43,407 nucleotides of DNA from Verrucomicrobiales bacterium (GCA_028712475.1 JAQTQB010000005.1:1-43407), one strand, 5' to 3'. Shown: positions 17,233 to 26,546, numbered from the stretch's first letter. Notes: generated by a model not told the origin, from the letters alone. A program made the numbers and translations.

Positions 17233-17252
17233 CCCTCTCCCCAAGGAGAGGG
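17233..17252. repeat. Small palindrome of the CCCTCTCC...GGAGAGGG type
   Basis: CCCTCTCC (17233-17240) and GGAGAGGG (17245-17252) around CCAA. The motif recurs widely in bacterial intergenic DNA. No T run follows, so it is not a convincing terminator. Confidence 0.6.
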
Positions 17253-17363
17253 CTTTCGAGTTCGCCATCCCCTTGAAAATCCGTGCGACTGGATTGGCAG
17301 AAAATTTGAATCCGAAGTTCTAGCTCGCCAAACCGGGCCAATTCCCTGATTCTATTGCAAATT

Positions 17364-18242
17364 ATGTTCTCTGGAACCTATACCGCGATTGTGACGCCGT
17401 TCAAAAGCGGCGCGCTGGATGAAGCCGCGCTTGAACGCCTGGTCAAAATGCAGATCAAGGGCGGCGTGGACGGCATCGTGCCCGTCGGCACCACCGGCGA
17501 ATCACCCACGGTGGATTGCGAGGAGCACATCCGCATCATCGCGCTCTCGGTGAAGTTCGCCGCCGGCAAAATCAAGGTGCTCGCGGGCACCGGCGCCAAC
17601 GCCACAAGCGAAGCCATCCAACTGACGCAGGCGGCGGAAAAGGTTGGCGCGGACGGTTCGCTCCAGGTTGCGCCCTATTACAACAAGCCCACGCAGGAAG
17701 GATTGTATCAGCATTTCCGCGCCATCGCGCGCGCGACGAAACTGCCCATCGTGCTGTATAGCATTCCGGGGCGTTGCGGCGTTGAGATAGGTGTTGAGAC
17801 GGTGAAACGCCTCGCCCGCGAATGTAAAAACATAGTCGGCATCAAGGAAGCGGGCGGAAGCTGCGACCGCGTGTCGCAATTGCGCGCGGCGACCGGCCCG
17901 AAGTTCACGATCCTGTCCGGCGACGATTCGCTGACGTTGCCGTTCATGTCGGTCGGCGCGCAAGGCGTCATCAGCGTGGCGTCCAACGTCATTCCGCGCG
18001 AGGTGTCGCAGATGGTGAAGCTGTTCGAGTCGGGCAAAGCCGCCGCCGCCTTGAAGATTCACGAGCGATTTTATCCATTGTTCAAGGATCTGTTCATCGA
18101 AACGAACCCGACGCCGGTAAAGGCCGCGCTTGCGATGATGAAGGTGATCGAGGAAGAATATCGCCTGCCGCTCGTGCCAATGGATCCCAAAAACTGGGAC
18201 ATCCTGCGCACGACGCTCAAACGTTGTAATGTTTTGGAATAA
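17364..18242 (+). CDS. dapA: 4-hydroxy-tetrahydrodipicolinate synthase
   Basis: DapA condenses pyruvate with aspartate semialdehyde, the first committed step to diaminopimelate and lysine. The 292 residues carry GTTGESPT, the tyrosine in VLYSIPGRCG and the Schiff-base lysine in IVGIKEAGG. ATG 17364 gives MFSGTYTAIVTPF, the usual N-terminus; the in-frame TTG nine bases earlier is not needed. dapB starts two bases after the stop, so the two form an operon. Confidence 0.96.
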   Translation: MFSGTYTAIVTPFKSGALDEAALERLVKMQIKGGVDGIVPVGTTGESPTVDCEEHIRIIALSVKFAAGKIKVLAGTGANATSEAIQLTQAAEKVGADGSLQVAPYYNKPTQEGLYQHFRAIARATKLPIVLYSIPGRCGVEIGVETVKRLARECKNIVGIKEAGGSCDRVSQLRAATGPKFTILSGDDSLTLPFMSVGAQGVISVASNVIPREVSQMVKLFESGKAAAALKIHERFYPLFKDLFIETNPTPVKAALAMMKVIEEEYRLPLVPMDPKNWDILRTTLKRCNVLE

Positions 18243-18244
18243 TT

Positions 18245-18979
18245 ATGACACGCGTCATCATCACAGGCGTGAAAGGCCGCATGGGCAAGGCGCTCGTCGC
18301 CTGCGCCGCGAATTTTCGCGAACTCGAAATCGTCGGGAAGATTGATGCCGGCGACGATTTGTCCGCCGTCATCGCCAAAAGCGATGTGGTGATTGATTTC
18401 AGTTCGCATAGTGCCACGCCGGGCATCGTTGAACTGTGCGGGAAAAATAAAAAGGCCATTGTCATCGGGACGACCGGCCATACGGACACCGACACGTTCG
18501 AGATCACAAAGAACAAGACGAAGATTCCCATTGTCTGGGCTTCAAATTTTTCCACGGGCGTGAACACGCTGTTCTGGCTGACGCGCAAGGCGGCGGAGAT
18601 TCTTGGAACCGGTTTTGATTTGGAAATCGTCGAGATGCATCATCGCTTGAAAAAGGATGCGCCGAGCGGCACGGCGAAGTCGCTGGCGGAAATACTGGCG
18701 GACGTGCGCAAGCTGCATCTGAACGAATCAGCGCGGCACGGGCGCGTGGGCATCGTCGGTGAACGCAAGCAGTCGGAGATCGGCATTCATTCCATACGCG
18801 GCGGCGATGTGGTGGGCGATCACACGGTGATTTTTGCGAACAACGGCGAGCGTGTTGAACTCACCCACAAGGCATCCAGCCGCGACACGTTTGCGAACGG
18901 AGCCTTGCGCGCGGCGCTCTGGGTCGTGAAGCAAAAGCCCGGCATCTACGACATGCAGGACGTGCTGGGGCTGAAATAA
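18245..18979 (+). CDS. dapB: 4-hydroxy-tetrahydrodipicolinate reductase
   Basis: DapB reduces the DapA product with NAD(P)H. The 244 residues show the Rossmann loop GVKGRMG, the IGTTGHT segment and the active-site signature EMHHRLKKDAPSGTA. It lies two bases after dapA, so the two successive steps are encoded together. Confidence 0.96.
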   Translation: MTRVIITGVKGRMGKALVACAANFRELEIVGKIDAGDDLSAVIAKSDVVIDFSSHSATPGIVELCGKNKKAIVIGTTGHTDTDTFEITKNKTKIPIVWASNFSTGVNTLFWLTRKAAEILGTGFDLEIVEMHHRLKKDAPSGTAKSLAEILADVRKLHLNESARHGRVGIVGERKQSEIGIHSIRGGDVVGDHTVIFANNGERVELTHKASSRDTFANGALRAALWVVKQKPGIYDMQDVLGLK

Positions 18980-18982
18980 TTT

Positions 18983-19066
18983 CGGATTGGCGATTGCGGA
19001 TTGCGGATTGAAATCCATCAAACGTGTGACTGATAAATCCGAAATCCGAAATCCGAAATCCGAAAT
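18983..19066. repeat. Facing heptamer repeats at the 5' end of folK
   Basis: Four units of CGGATTG (one varying as GCGATTG) span 18983-19010. Four units of AAATCCG plus a partial fifth span 19035-19066. The two blocks are near reverse complements, so they could fold on each other. The second block lies inside the coding frame of folK. Confidence 0.75.
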
Positions 19067-19550
19067 TGCAATCGTCGCCCTCGGTTCAAACCTTGGTGAT
19101 TCGCGGCAAATCATTCTGGACGCGATGGCGCGGCTGCAAAATTTTTCTGACGCGCCGATCCTCAAATCTTCCTTGTGGCAGACGATGCCGGTGGATTGTC
19201 CGCCGGACTCGCCAAAATTTGTGAACGCCGTCGTTGGTTTGCTCCCACGAACAGATGAGACGCCGGAATTGCTGCTGACAAAACTTCGTGAAGTGGAAAG
19301 GGAATTTGGTCGCATCCCCAAAAAAAATCTTAACGAACCGCGTCCGCTGGATCTGGATTTGATTGCGTTCGGCTCGGAAACGCGCGACACGCCTGAATTG
19401 ATTCTGCCACATCCGCGCGCGCATTTGCGGCGGTTTGTGCTTCAGCCGTTGAGTGAAATTGCGCCGGATTTAATTTTGCCGGGGCAGGGGAGAACCGTTT
19501 CGCAGTTGCTCGCCGGACTTCCCAGTGGCGAAAGCGTCACGCGGCTTTGA
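19026..19550 (+). CDS. folK: 2-amino-4-hydroxy-6-hydroxymethyldihydropteridine pyrophosphokinase
   Basis: HPPK moves pyrophosphate from ATP to the pterin in folate synthesis. The family pattern is clear: VALGSNLGDS at the start, KSSLWQTMPVDCPPDSPKF, and the signature EPRPLDLDLIAFG. The start is uncertain: no ATG lies near the first conserved strand. GTG 19026 is the closest likely start; TTG 19008 and TTG 18987 are alternatives. Codons 4-14 after this GTG are the AAATCCG heptamer repeat, so copy-number change would shift the frame. The 3' end overlaps dgt by 14 bases on the opposite strand. Confidence 0.88.
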   Translation: MTDKSEIRNPKSEIAIVALGSNLGDSRQIILDAMARLQNFSDAPILKSSLWQTMPVDCPPDSPKFVNAVVGLLPRTDETPELLLTKLREVEREFGRIPKKNLNEPRPLDLDLIAFGSETRDTPELILPHPRAHLRRFVLQPLSEIAPDLILPGQGRTVSQLLAGLPSGESVTRL

Positions 19551-20697
19551 GTTTCTTGCCAAAGATGCGTTCGCTTTCGAGCATGACATAGCGGTCGGTC
19601 ATGCCGGCGAGGTAGTCGCATACGGCGCGGTGCAGTCCGAATTTTTTGATGCGTTTGCGGGAGCTTTCGCCGATCTCCTTCGGATGCGCGAGGAAGTATT
19701 TGAAAAGTTGTCCAAGCAGTTTCACCGCGCGCAGGTTGGGTTCATGCACGACGGGGTTGTAGTAAAGATTTTTGTAGAGATAGTGGCGGAGTTCAAGATT
19801 CAGTTTGCTGCGCTCGGCGCCGTGTCGCACGAGCGGCCTGGCACAAAGGCGCACTTCATCGGCAGATTTCACGCCGGCTTTTTGGATGAGCCGTTCACTG
19901 TTCTCAACCACGTCGCGGATCTGCATGTCAATGATGGTGCGGATGGTGACGTAACGGCGGGATTCGTCCGCGAGCTTTCCGTATTCTTTTTTGACCAGTT
20001 TTGCGGCGTGCGCCCAGACGCGGACGTTGGCGGCGAGTTCTTTCTCGGACAACAATCCTGAATCCAAGCCGTCGTCAAGGTCGTGGCTGTAATAAGTGAT
20101 CTCGTCGGCAAGGTTGGCGATCTGGGCTTCGAGCGAGGAATTTTTCGCGTAGAAGCCTTTGCGCCTGCCGGGATGGTCGTAGGCGGTGAAATGCTTGGCG
20201 AGGCCTTCTCGAACTTCCCAGGAAAGGTTCAGGCCGGAGAAATTCGGATATTTTTGCTCCAGTTCCTCGACGATGCGGAGGCTGTGCTGGTTGTGTTCAA
20301 AGCCGCCTTGGCCTTTCATCAGGCGGGCGAGGACGGTTTCACCCTTGTGGCCAAACGGCGAATGGCCCAGATCATGCGCAAGGGCGATGGTTTCGGCCAG
20401 ATCGGTGTTCAGCTTGAGCGCGCTGGCGATATTGCGCGAGATGGCGGCGACTTCCATGGTGTGCGTGAGCCGCGTGCGGAGATGGTCGCCCGTGCCGTTG
20501 AGGAAAACCTGTGTTTTGTATTCGAGCCGGCGGAAGGCGCGGGAATGGATGACACGGTCACGATCGCGCTGGTATTGCGTGCGCCATTCGGGCGGGGCTT
20601 CCTGGTGTTCACGCCCGCGCGTGTCGCCGCTGAACTGCGCGTAGGGGGCGAGGGTTTGACGTTCGATCTGCTCCAGTTCCTGACGCGTGCGGGGCAT
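19537..20697 (-). CDS. dgt: dGTPase-like deoxynucleoside triphosphate triphosphohydrolase
   Basis: HD-superfamily enzymes of this type remove tripolyphosphate from dNTPs. The 386 residues contain the HD metal ligands RLTHTMEVAAISRNIA and ALAHDLGHSPFGHKGE, plus SLEAQIANLADEITYYSHDLDD. ATG 20697 gives MPRTRQELEQIERQTLAPYA, the expected N-terminus; the longer frame would run into ispH. It follows ispH by 13 bases and is probably co-transcribed. Confidence 0.9.
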   Translation of the reverse strand: MPRTRQELEQIERQTLAPYAQFSGDTRGREHQEAPPEWRTQYQRDRDRVIHSRAFRRLEYKTQVFLNGTGDHLRTRLTHTMEVAAISRNIASALKLNTDLAETIALAHDLGHSPFGHKGETVLARLMKGQGGFEHNQHSLRIVEELEQKYPNFSGLNLSWEVREGLAKHFTAYDHPGRRKGFYAKNSSLEAQIANLADEITYYSHDLDDGLDSGLLSEKELAANVRVWAHAAKLVKKEYGKLADESRRYVTIRTIIDMQIRDVVENSERLIQKAGVKSADEVRLCARPLVRHGAERSKLNLELRHYLYKNLYYNPVVHEPNLRAVKLLGQLFKYFLAHPKEIGESSRKRIKKFGLHRAVCDYLAGMTDRYVMLESERIFGKKLKAA

Positions 20698-20710
20698 TTT
20701 TGAATGATGA

Positions 20711-21946
20711 TCAATTCGCCAGCAGCTCTTGAACTGAAATGCCGCGCAGCTCAAAGAGCCGGCGGATGGTGTCCTCGATCAGATTGTTCGGACAGCTTGC
20801 GCCGGCGGTGATGCCGACGGTGATCTTGCCGGACGGCAGCCAGTCGGCGGTCTCAACTTCCTTGTGCAGATGCTGGTTGTAATGAACGATGAGTTTGTCG
20901 GAGGCCATTTTGCCTGCGTTTTTGATGAAATAAGTCGGCAGCTTGGCTTCACCCATTTCCGCGAGATGCGAGGTGTTGGATGAATTGTAGCCGCCGATGA
21001 CGATAAGCAGGTTCATCGGTTCAACCAAAAGTTTTTCAAGTGCGTCCTGACGATCCTGCGTTGCGCCGCAGATTGTGTCGAAGAAGCGAAAATGTTTGTC
21101 GAGTTCTGCCTCACCATGTTTTTTTGCCATGGCCGCTTTGAAACGGCGTTGAACCTCCTCGGTCTCGCCGCGCAGCATGGTGGTTTGATTCGCCACGCCG
21201 ACCGCCTGCAAATGCAGGTCGGGATCAAACCCGGCGGAATACGCGCCCTTGAACTTTTCGAGGAATTCCTCCTTGTCGCCACCGTTCAAAATGTAGTCGC
21301 AGACGTAGTCAGTTTCGGCGAGCGTGAAAACCACCAGATAATGTCCGCTGCCGTAAGCGCGGGCTTGCGACGTGGTGGCCTTGGTTTCTTCATGCTTGGC
21401 CTTGCCGTGGATGATGCTGGTGACGCTTTCCTTGGAGTATTGGCGCACACGTTTCCAGACGCTCATCACGTCGCCGCAGGTGGTGTCCACGAGCCGGCAA
21501 CCTTTGGCCTCGAGTTTTTTGCGCGTGCCGACTTCCGTGCCGAAGGCGGGGATGATGACGGCGTCGCCAGATTGCAAAAGTGACAATTCCTCATCAGTCG
21601 GCTTGGGTGAAATAATCTGGATGCCCAGGTTGCTGATTTGATCGTTCACTTCCGGGTTGTGGATGATTTCGCCAAGCAGATAAATCGGCGTGTGAGGCGA
21701 GACCTCGGAAAAATATTTTTTTGCGGCGTAGGCGAGGTCAATCGCGCGCTCGACGCCGTAGCAAAAGCCGAATTCCTTCGCGAGCTTGACGGTTAGCTCG
21801 CCGGCGGACAAGACGCCGCCCCCGGCGCGGATGCGTTCGACGAGTTCGCTGCGGTAATGGGTGAGGACTTGCGCCTGCACCGCTTCCATGATGTCGGGCC
21901 GGCGAAGGTTGATTTTCTGCGGGTTGGCGGAGACTCCAGTAACCAT
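20711..21946 (-). CDS. ispH: 4-hydroxy-3-methylbut-2-enyl diphosphate reductase (long form)
   Basis: IspH is the last step of the MEP isoprenoid pathway, making IPP and DMAPP. The three cysteine ligands of its iron-sulfur cluster are in GFCYGV, DTTCGDV and TAGASCPNN. At 411 residues it is the long form typical of cyanobacteria and plastids rather than the ~310-residue proteobacterial form. The extra residues lie at the N-terminus and in an insertion around GDKEEFLEKFKGAYSAGFD. The start at ATG 21946 precedes a basic leader; a downstream start is possible. Confidence 0.94.
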   Translation of the reverse strand: MVTGVSANPQKINLRRPDIMEAVQAQVLTHYRSELVERIRAGGGVLSAGELTVKLAKEFGFCYGVERAIDLAYAAKKYFSEVSPHTPIYLLGEIIHNPEVNDQISNLGIQIISPKPTDEELSLLQSGDAVIIPAFGTEVGTRKKLEAKGCRLVDTTCGDVMSVWKRVRQYSKESVTSIIHGKAKHEETKATTSQARAYGSGHYLVVFTLAETDYVCDYILNGGDKEEFLEKFKGAYSAGFDPDLHLQAVGVANQTTMLRGETEEVQRRFKAAMAKKHGEAELDKHFRFFDTICGATQDRQDALEKLLVEPMNLLIVIGGYNSSNTSHLAEMGEAKLPTYFIKNAGKMASDKLIVHYNQHLHKEVETADWLPSGKITVGITAGASCPNNLIEDTIRRLFELRGISVQELLAN

Positions 21947-22095
21947 GGCATCAAGCTAATCACGAATGGGCGGGGCGTCTAGCATAACTTCCCCCGGATC
22001 TGGCCGGTGATTGTCATGGCAGCCAGTCAAAGCGTGGTCAATCTTGAGATAATTTTATTGCGCGGCAGCGGATTCGTGGGATGATTTGAGGGCAT

Positions 22096-22173
22096 CGGAG
22101 CGTAGCTCAGCCTGGCTAGAGCGCGTGGTTTGGGTCCACGAAGTCGCAGGTTCGAATCCTGTCGCTCCGACCA
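22096..22173 (+). tRNA. tRNA-Pro (anticodon UGG)
   Basis: The acceptor stem CGGAGCG pairs with CGCTCCG, the D arm contains TAGCTCAG, and the anticodon stem CGTGG/CCACG encloses loop TTTGGGT with anticodon TGG. The T arm is GCAGGTTCGAATCCTGT, the discriminator is A, and CCA is encoded. It reads CCA and, by wobble, other proline codons. No duplicated 3' end that would mark an integrated element was seen nearby. Confidence 0.95.
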
Positions 22174-22519
22174 TTTTTATTCAGTTTCTTCGATTTGGCT
22201 GGCAGTTTCTGGCAACAAAAAAACCGAAACCCCACAGAAAAGTCGAAATACGCGCGGCGAACCGTCTAATATACGCGGATTTTTGGAAAATAATGGCTGG
22301 CGTGGGCGTATCTACCAACTGACCACTTCAAACACTTCAACTAACTCTGCTTGCAACCGTCAACTAACACTCACGTCCACACCAGCCAATTTTACTTTCG
22401 TCCTGTTTCATATTCTGTCAAGGCGCTGGCGTGAAATTCTGGCGAAAAATATTTCAAAAATCCTTTTTCACCGCCGCCGCGCCGCTGGTTCTTCCGCCAT
22501 TTCACCCAGGCTTGTCCGG
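22174..22519. other. Intergenic stretch without a recognised gene
   Basis: It lies between the tRNA and the convergent secreted-protein gene. Short open frames occur, but none has protein-like composition or recognisable motifs. No terminator-like hairpin with a T run is obvious beyond a short TTTTT after the tRNA. Confidence 0.5.
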
Positions 22520-23206
22520 CTACAGCGGTTCGATTGGATATGGAAGGGGATGAATGTTGATTGTGGGGCTGTTGGTTGCGGGTTTCGGCGACTGGGATTC
22601 CAACGGGGTGGGCACGGAAAACGGCGCATTCTTTTTTTTGTTCGGATTGAGGCGGTGCGGGGCCTGTCGGAAGTTCAGCTTGATGCCGAAGTTGCCGTGC
22701 TCGCGCCAGCCGAAATAGAATTCAAACCGGCCGCGTTTGTAGTCAATGAACGGCAGATACAAAATATGCCGATGCGAGACGGCGAAATTCCAGCCGCCGC
22801 AGGGGTTTCCAATCTGCTTCGGATACCTCCCGCTCCGCACCGATTCTTTATCGCCAATGCCGATGACGTAATTGCTGAAGTTCGCCAGGGGATTGCGAAA
22901 ATACCAGGCGACATTCCGAAAACTGGAATTGGGCCTATACCAGTCCGGGGCGCGCGGTTCGTCCGCGTTGCCGAACCACCAGATGGGATTGATTTTGTTG
23001 TAAAAGTGGATGGGGGGCAGGTTGGTGCGAACTGGCATGACTACGCTGTGCCATTTCGGTTTGGGAGCGGCGGGGCAGCAGCATCCTGGCGCGCACTCCA
23101 TCGCGGAACAGTTCGCCGCCAGCAATGCGCCCACGGTAAACAGCAGCCCGTGCCGGAGGATAATACATTTCAGGCGGGAAATTTTTCCCATAAAAGTGTG
23201 ACTCAT
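22520..23206 (-). CDS. Exported protein of unknown function
   Basis: The 228 residues start with a signal-peptide-like segment (about 12-33, IILRHGLLFTVGALLAANC) followed by a cysteine-rich stretch (MECAPGCCCP), possibly a lipobox variant. The body is rich in aromatic residues (INPIWWFGNADEP, WYFRNPLANFSNYVIGIGD, FEFYFGWREHGNFGIKLNF), as in a compact beta structure, and the tail is proline-rich. I do not recognise the family. ATG 23206 is taken; ATG 23191 is also possible. Confidence 0.7.
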   Translation of the reverse strand: MSHTFMGKISRLKCIILRHGLLFTVGALLAANCSAMECAPGCCCPAAPKPKWHSVVMPVRTNLPPIHFYNKINPIWWFGNADEPRAPDWYRPNSSFRNVAWYFRNPLANFSNYVIGIGDKESVRSGRYPKQIGNPCGGWNFAVSHRHILYLPFIDYKRGRFEFYFGWREHGNFGIKLNFRQAPHRLNPNKKKNAPFSVPTPLESQSPKPATNSPTINIHPLPYPIEPL

Positions 23207-23487
23207 CCGATTGGACTTTATTCAACCCCAATGCCGCCTGATTGCAAGCCTGCCCACGACATAATTTGACTTTTTCCAGATGGCTGCGGCCAATTGTGGG
23301 AGGCGGCTGTCCAAAATTATCCAGCTCATCCTTTGTTGTTTTTCGCACGCGAAACACTGGCTAAATTTTTCGCCCGTGGGCAAAAGGAATCAGGGAAATC
23401 ATCCGGCCAAACCAATGAAAATATTCCGGCGCCATAAAACCACTGCAAACACGGGTGATTTTCAGGCTGTCCGCGATGTTTTCAGGA

Positions 23488-23504
23488 TTGGCATCTGCGT
23501 TGCT
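23488..23504 (+). promoter_or_regulatory. Sigma-54 (RpoN) promoter upstream of glnB-amtB
   Basis: TTGGCAT, five bases, TTGCT: only one base off the TGGCAC-N5-TTGCW consensus, with GG and GC exactly ten bases apart. It lies 131 bases before glnB on the right strand. The rest of 23207-23635 shows no convincing gene, so this stretch is probably the control region of the PII-Amt operon. Confidence 0.7.
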
Positions 23505-23560
23505 AAAGGGCGGTGTGCCGATAGCAGCCAAGCAAAGCGAGAGTTGGGTTCTGTCCGTGA

Positions 23561-23974
<414 letters not shown>

Positions 23975-24011
23975 CCAGTTAAAAAACTTGAACCTCACTT
24001 AAATAAAAACC

Positions 24012-25535
24012 ATGAAAAAACACTTTCTGATTCTAGCTCTGACCGCCATCGCCGTGCTCGGCATTTCTTCACTGCGCGCGGAAGACACCAATGCGGCTCC
24101 CGCTGCTGCCGAGGCTCCGGCAGCACCAGCCTTGCCGGCGGCTTCACTTGACCAGCGCATTGCCGCCCTCGAAGCCTACATCGGCAATGGCGACCCGGGA
24201 GCTTCGCTGACAAAGGACACCAACGGCAATCTAACCGTCACCGCGCCGGCGACAGTGGGCGTGGCCGGCCCCGGCCACAACGCATGGATGATGACCAGCA
24301 CCGCGCTGGTCTTGTTTATGACTCTGCCCGGCCTTGCGCTGTTCTACGGCGGCCTCGTCCGTAAGAAAAACATCCTGTCCGTCGTCGCCCAATGTTTCGC
24401 CATCACCGGTCTGGTGACAATTCTCTGGGTGCTGTGCGGTTACAGCATGGTATTTGCCGATGGCGACGACATGATCAAAGGCATTGTGGGTAACTTGAAA
24501 TTCAAGATGCTCGAAGGCGTCACCTCCGCCACAAACTCAAACTATGCCTACTGGGTTTCCCAGAATGTGTTTTCGATGTTCCAGTTGATGTTCGCCATCA
24601 TCACCCCGGCGCTGATTCTTGGCGCGATTGCGGAACGCATGAAGTTCTCCGCCATCCTGGTGTTCATGGCTTTGTGGATGCTGGTCGTTTATTTCCCGCT
24701 GGCCCACATGGTCTGGGGCATCAATGGTTGCATGAACGGTGTCTGGAACGCTGGTGCGAAGATTCACGCGATTGATTTCGCGGGCGGCACGGTCGTTCAT
24801 ATGTCGTCGGGCTGGTCGGCGCTTGTTCTCTGCTTGATCCTCGGCAAACGCCTTGGCTTCGGCAAAGAAAACTTTGCGCCGCACAGCATGGTGCTCACCT
24901 TTATCGGCACCGCGATGCTCTGGGTTGGCTGGTATGGTTTCAACGCTGGCAGCGCCTGCGCGGCTGACGGTGTTGCCGCGAACGCCTTTACCACCACGAC
25001 CATCGCCACAGCGGTTGCGTCCTTCGTCTGGCCGATGGTGGAGTGGCTGGTCAAGGGCAAGCCGAGCATCCTTGGTTTCTGCTCCGGCGCCGTGGCTGGT
25101 CTGGTTGTGATTACGCCCGCTTGCGGTTTCGTTACGCCGCAGGGTTCAATCCTGATCGGCATCGCCGCCGGCATCATTCCGTGGTTCTTCTGCTACAAAG
25201 TCAAAGGCTGGTTCGGCTATGACGACGCGCTGGACACCTTCGGCGTTCACGCCATCGGTGGAACGATGGGCGCACTCATGACCGGCATGCTTGCCCGCAA
25301 TGCGGCGAATGGCAACCTGGCCTTGAACTTGAAGGACTATGTCAAAGACACGATGTTCCAGCCGCTGCTCATTGAACAGTTCAAAGCAGTCGGTATCACA
25401 ATCGCCCTCGCGGTGGGCGGCACGGCGGTCATCGCTCTTGTGGTGAAACTGCTCATCGGCCTGCGTCCGAGCGAGGAAACTGAAATGACCGGCCTCGACC
25501 TCTCCGAACACGGCGAAGAAGGCTATCACAGCTAA
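24012..25535 (+). CDS. amtB: Ammonium transporter (Amt/MEP family)
   Basis: A 507-residue inner-membrane ammonium channel. Residues 1-24 are a signal peptide. An Ala/Pro-rich extension (about 25-85) precedes the usual first helix, an addition to the classical Amt core. Core motifs are present: LFYGGLVRKKN, the twin pore histidines in DFAGGTVVHMSSG and TFGVHAIGGTMGALMTG, and AERMKFS. The C-terminal tail, contacted by PII in other bacteria, is short and acidic. A terminator follows. Confidence 0.95.
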   Translation: MKKHFLILALTAIAVLGISSLRAEDTNAAPAAAEAPAAPALPAASLDQRIAALEAYIGNGDPGASLTKDTNGNLTVTAPATVGVAGPGHNAWMMTSTALVLFMTLPGLALFYGGLVRKKNILSVVAQCFAITGLVTILWVLCGYSMVFADGDDMIKGIVGNLKFKMLEGVTSATNSNYAYWVSQNVFSMFQLMFAIITPALILGAIAERMKFSAILVFMALWMLVVYFPLAHMVWGINGCMNGVWNAGAKIHAIDFAGGTVVHMSSGWSALVLCLILGKRLGFGKENFAPHSMVLTFIGTAMLWVGWYGFNAGSACAADGVAANAFTTTTIATAVASFVWPMVEWLVKGKPSILGFCSGAVAGLVVITPACGFVTPQGSILIGIAAGIIPWFFCYKVKGWFGYDDALDTFGVHAIGGTMGALMTGMLARNAANGNLALNLKDYVKDTMFQPLLIEQFKAVGITIALAVGGTAVIALVVKLLIGLRPSEETEMTGLDLSEHGEEGYHS

Positions 25536-25562
25536 GAACTGAACGGATCTTGTAGATTCACA

Positions 25563-25593
25563 CGGCGGGCAACGCAAGTTGCCCGCCGTTTTT
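25563..25593 (+). terminator. Rho-independent terminator after amtB
   Basis: An 11-pair perfect stem (CGGCGGGCAAC, 25563-25573, and its complement at 25578-25588) closed by a GCAA tetraloop and followed by five T residues. Confidence 0.93.
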
Positions 25594-25697
25594 CATTGAA
25601 CAGGAGGCAGTGGAGAAAACCGGGGGCGATTGCTGCGAAGAACTTGCAAATGGAAATTTTCCTCCGTTCCCTCCGTTACTCCGGTTCAATCCGAAGG

Positions 25698-26546
25698 TCA
25701 GATAACATGGACCACCAGCGCCGTCGTGTTGTCGCGCCCGTCGTTTTTGACCGATTCTTCGACCAAGCGGAATGCCGGATTGTCGTTTGCCCCGGCAGAT
25801 TCCGCCAGGCGCAATAATTCCACCAGCCGGTGATTGTAAAGTCCCTCCGTCAAACCGTCCGAGCAAAGCAGAAAAATATCGCCGCGCTCATAAGCGACCG
25901 CGCCGACCTGTGGATCCACAAACTGGTTGCCTCCGCCCAGCGCCTTTTGCAGCACGTTGCGGCGGGGATGAGTGCGCGCCTCGCGTTCATTGATCTGACC
26001 GTTGCGAAAAAGCCAGCCGACATGAGTGTCGTCGTGGGTGAGCAGCTTGATTTCCTTTTTTCGCTTCGGCAGATGATAAATCCGGCTGTCGCCGATGTGG
26101 CCAAAATACACCCAGCCCGGCGTAAACCAGCACAGGCTCATCGTGGTCTGCATTCCGGCACACTCTTCGTAAGAACCGCCGAGGTAAACCAGGGCGCGAT
26201 GGATCTGCGCAAACAATTCCGTGAGCACGTCGGAGAAGCCGGCGTTCATTCCGTGGGCGGACTGCTGGAATGCGCGCGGCAGCAGCGTCGTGATTTTGTC
26301 AATGGCAATGCCGCTCGCGAATTCACCCGCCAGCGCGCCGCCCATGCCGTCGCAAACAGCAAAGGTGAAATCGGTTTTTTCCAGCGAGGACTCGCCGAAT
26401 TTTCCCAGCCGGAAAATTTCCCGGGCGTCGAACCGGAGGCCGAGAAAGGAATCCTCGTTGTTCTTGCGCACCTTGCCGATGTCCGAGCAGCCGGACCATT
26501 TTAGCGAGAGCGGTTTCAAGGCTTTGCGTGACGGTTTTGAATTCAT
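25698..26546 (-). CDS. PP2C-type serine/threonine protein phosphatase
   Basis: The 282 residues carry the metal-binding and catalytic motifs of PP2C: VRKNNEDSFLGL, VCDGMGGALAGE, FGHIGDSRIYHL, LCSDGLTEGL and DGRDNTTALVV. It dephosphorylates Ser/Thr proteins with Mn or Mg. No membrane segment is seen, so it is cytoplasmic. Its ATG overlaps the stop of the upstream kinase-like gene by four bases (ATGA), implying a coupled kinase-phosphatase pair. Confidence 0.93.
   Translation of the reverse strand: MNSKPSRKALKPLSLKWSGCSDIGKVRKNNEDSFLGLRFDAREIFRLGKFGESSLEKTDFTFAVCDGMGGALAGEFASGIAIDKITTLLPRAFQQSAHGMNAGFSDVLTELFAQIHRALVYLGGSYEECAGMQTTMSLCWFTPGWVYFGHIGDSRIYHLPKRKKEIKLLTHDDTHVGWLFRNGQINEREARTHPRRNVLQKALGGGNQFVDPQVGAVAYERGDIFLLCSDGLTEGLYNHRLVELLRLAESAGANDNPAFRLVEESVKNDGRDNTTALVVHVI

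Noticed and set aside
17221..17354. Terminator after the zinc-ribbon gene
   Set aside because: The hairpin at 17233-17252 has no T run and belongs to a widespread repeat type.
19525..21641. Plus-strand frames antisense to dgt and ispH
   Set aside because: Long only because high-GC genes leave few stops on the other strand.
22096..22519. tRNA-Pro as an integration site
   Set aside because: No integrase and no repeated tRNA end were found downstream.
22130..23269. Long plus-strand frame over the tRNA and the secreted-protein gene
   Set aside because: It begins inside the tRNA and is antisense to a gene with a signal peptide; composition is that of a shadow frame.
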